From Vibrio coralliilyticus (GTDB taxonomy: Bacteria; Pseudomonadota; Gammaproteobacteria; Enterobacterales; Vibrionaceae), in the NCBI RefSeq assembly GCF_024449095.1, contig NZ_CP024628.1:1178001-1242000 (forward strand): a stretch of DNA of 64,000 nucleotides, written 5' to 3'. A program made the translations under genes and the position numbers. The notes beneath the pieces were generated by a model, which saw only the letters and a list, made by a program, of their open reading frames with translations, did no database searches and was not told the origin of the DNA. Positions 62,274 through 64,000 of this stretch are shown here, one piece after another (position 1 is the first letter of the stretch; every line of letters begins with the position of its first letter).

Positions 62274-64000
62274 TCAGTTCAATTCAAACTGAATAGCGTC
62301 AATCAGCCAACCTGCAGTCCATGCATTGATGGCTTTAATTTGCTTCCCTTGAGGGACCTCGAATGTTTCAACCTTGATTGGCGATGCATAACCTTTCGAG
62401 CCCATCATGACTGAAGAGCCATCTTTGAACTTAAATTTAAGTGCAACGATATGGTTACCTCCCCAATAGTAATGACCTGAAGACACTTCAATACTCTTAA
62501 CTTTGCTCAGATCAACGGGGTGACGTAGTGCTCCACCATGTCCACCAATAAGCGCATTAAGTTCTGTACCAACAGCATCAATCGCAAGACCAGAACGTAC
62601 GTAAAGTACATCACTTGTCGTCACTTCCGCTTTTTGAACATCACCATTCGGATAACCAAAGATCGGAGAGAATTCCGTTTTACCCGCACGTAGCGTGCTT
62701 GAGCGGTAAGTGTTGTGGCTTAACCAACTTGGCTGATACGTCTCAGGAATTTGTCCAGCCTGAGTGATATTAGTCAGGTTGAACGAGTGCTGGTTCCAAA
62801 TACGTGTCGCGTTTGTCCATGGCTTATCAGCTTGAGCAGACTGATACACATATACGCCCTTGTTAATGTTGTATTTGCTGTCGTAGTTGTTGGCTACCAC
62901 AATCAGTTCAGCATTATCGTCACCCTCTAGGTCTGCAACGATTGGGTATTCCCACAAGGTTCCAGTCGAGTTATCGATCACAGCAAGCTCTTTACCTGTC
63001 TGACCATCAAGGATACGCACTTTGAAATGGTCCTGAACAAGCACTTCATCGATGCCATCAGCATCAAAGTCGTAAGCAGATACCCCTATCTTGCCACTAC
63101 CGATATCATCGTTTTCAACCGACCAAACCAGCTCACCTTTTGCGTTGTACATGTCTACGGCTTTATAGCCTGCGTACACGATACCGATGCTGTCAGTACC
63201 TACTGACGTAGCCGTCTCAAACTGAACGCCTTCTACCAGCCAACCTTGTGACCACACATTCACACCCGTAACACTCTCACCTTCAGGAAGAACAAAGCGT
63301 TTCGTTTGCAGATGGTAGCCATAGTTTTTCGATCCCAACATGACTGAGGAGCCATTCTTCAGAGAAAACTCCATGGCCAGAAGGTGGCGACCACCCCAGA
63401 AGTACTTACCGTAAGTGACGTCAATAGCTGTCACTTGCGAAAGATCGATAGGATCGCGAAGCGCTCCACCGTTACCGCCGATCGTGTTATGGGCTTCAGT
63501 ACCAATCGCATCGATAGCCGCGCCAGAACGAACATAGAGCAAGTTTTCATCGCTAACTTGTGCCGACTCCATATTGCCTTTCTCATAACCAAAGACTTCT
63601 GATTGCTGAGTCACTGACTCACTGTAAGCCGCTAGGAAACTTGAAACCGCTTGAACACCACCGCCAGGATTGTTCTCATTGGTTATTTCCCACTTGGTTG
63701 AACCATCATGTTCCAATACCGCCAGAGAGCTCTTTTGTGCAGACGAGTAGCTTGCCGGAACAGAAACCACCAATTCTGGATGCTTGTCTGAATCTAGATT
63801 CACCAATGAAGAGAACCAAACTTTGTCAGCAGCACTGTACTGCCAGTCAACAGCGCCTGAGCTTTGGAATAAAGTGCCGTCGGCAAAGACTTCCTGACTA
63901 TTATCACCATCAAAGTCACCACTGATTGACGCTGGAGACCAGTTATGACTAAACACTGGCTGACCAGATTCATAATCGTAAACGCCATCAGCAGACAGAA
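62274..64000 (-). CDS. RbmC-like biofilm matrix adhesin, C-terminal part (partial)
   Basis: The open frame runs off the right edge of the window, so only about 575 C-terminal residues are seen. It contains FG-GAP-type propeller blades (DFDGDNSQEV, NLDSDKHPELVV, DFDADGIDEVLV, DLEGDDNAELIVV). A jacalin-like beta-prism domain (LLYVRSGAAIDAIG...GGNGGALRDP) is inserted between blades. A second, similar prism (VLYVRSGLAIDAVG...GGHGGALRHP) lies at the C-terminus. This is the layout of V. cholerae RbmC, which binds glycans and holds biofilm matrix to surfaces; Bap1 has only one prism. The N-terminal beta/gamma crystallin domains of RbmC would lie outside the window. Confidence 0.85.
   Translation of the reverse strand, partial: LSADGVYDYESGQPVFSHNWSPASISGDFDGDNSQEVFADGTLFQSSGAVDWQYSAADKVWFSSLVNLDSDKHPELVVSVPASYSSAQKSSLAVLEHDGSTKWEITNENNPGGGVQAVSSFLAAYSESVTQQSEVFGYEKGNMESAQVSDENLLYVRSGAAIDAIGTEAHNTIGGNGGALRDPIDLSQVTAIDVTYGKYFWGGRHLLAMEFSLKNGSSVMLGSKNYGYHLQTKRFVLPEGESVTGVNVWSQGWLVEGVQFETATSVGTDSIGIVYAGYKAVDMYNAKGELVWSVENDDIGSGKIGVSAYDFDADGIDEVLVQDHFKVRILDGQTGKELAVIDNSTGTLWEYPIVADLEGDDNAELIVVANNYDSKYNINKGVYVYQSAQADKPWTNATRIWNQHSFNLTNITQAGQIPETYQPSWLSHNTYRSSTLRAGKTEFSPIFGYPNGDVQKAEVTTSDVLYVRSGLAIDAVGTELNALIGGHGGALRHPVDLSKVKSIEVSSGHYYWGGNHIVALKFKFKDGSSVMMGSKGYASPIKVETFEVPQGKQIKAINAWTAGWLIDAIQFELN

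Noticed and set aside
1..64000. CRISPR arrays, IS elements, prophage or toxin-antitoxin genes
   Set aside because: No regular spaced repeats, transposase, integrase, phage structural or recognised toxin-antitoxin genes were seen.

Overview
The window is a continuous stretch of a Vibrio-type gammaproteobacterial chromosome. This is inferred from gene content: NorR divergent from hmp, a gcvT / XRE-cupin regulator / glyA-gcvH-gcvP block, a fused-AB Mrp antiporter operon, lamB-malM with MalT boxes, a VpsT-like regulator, GlyGly-CTERM serine proteases and an RbmC-like biofilm matrix protein. From memory, several of these (hmp/norR, nadE, the gcv block, lamB) lie on the small chromosome of V. cholerae, so this is probably chromosome 2. 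I see no rRNA, intact tRNA, CRISPR array, IS element or prophage.

Layout. 0-4.2 kb: small membrane protein, ThrE-like exporter convergent with arfA, cspA-type gene, yaeQ and an overlapping unknown. 4.2-7.2 kb: hmp and norR with a sigma-54 promoter and NorR-type enhancers. 7.3-11 kb: membrane-anchored glutaredoxin, HAD hydrolase, KefG-like and KefB-like genes, suggesting a glutathione/redox-gated K+ efflux module. 11-18.7 kb: MATE and DMT transporters, a two-domain glutaredoxin, an emrD-like pseudogene, LysR and a GAF-GGDEF-EAL protein. 18.7-23.7 kb: a secreted unknown, NadD-like protein, nadE, VpsT/CsgD-like regulator and two tandem secreted serine proteases. 23.8-30.9 kb: glycine cleavage system with its likely repressor and matching operators. 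31-34.7 kb: AT-rich, gene-poor stretch with two lipoproteins (one ClpP-like), an acetyltransferase and structured intergenic DNA.

34.8-45.1 kb: threonine aldolase, ABC exporter, tandem-domain universal stress protein and the mrpA-G operon. 45.2-52.4 kb: secreted alpha/beta hydrolase plus partner, AraC regulator, GNAT acetyltransferase, Gfo/Idh/MocA oxidoreductase, divergent LysE exporter / XRE-cupin regulator, cysteine dioxygenase. 52.6-56.5 kb: two divergent chemoreceptors. 56.6-62.2 kb: malM, lamB, MalT boxes, glgX and a PD-(D/E)XK-like protein. 62.3 kb to the edge: the C-terminal part of an RbmC-like adhesin.

Themes are stress and redox defence (NO, electrophiles, Na+/pH), one-carbon and glycine metabolism, maltodextrin use, and c-di-GMP-linked biofilm functions. 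I found no obvious large new system. The most interesting observations are the arfA gene whose stop codon sits in the loop of a 19-bp hairpin, the composite operator shared by gcvT and glyA, the ClpP-like lipoprotein and the degenerate PD-(D/E)XK protein. Functions are assigned from motifs read by eye; no database search was run.
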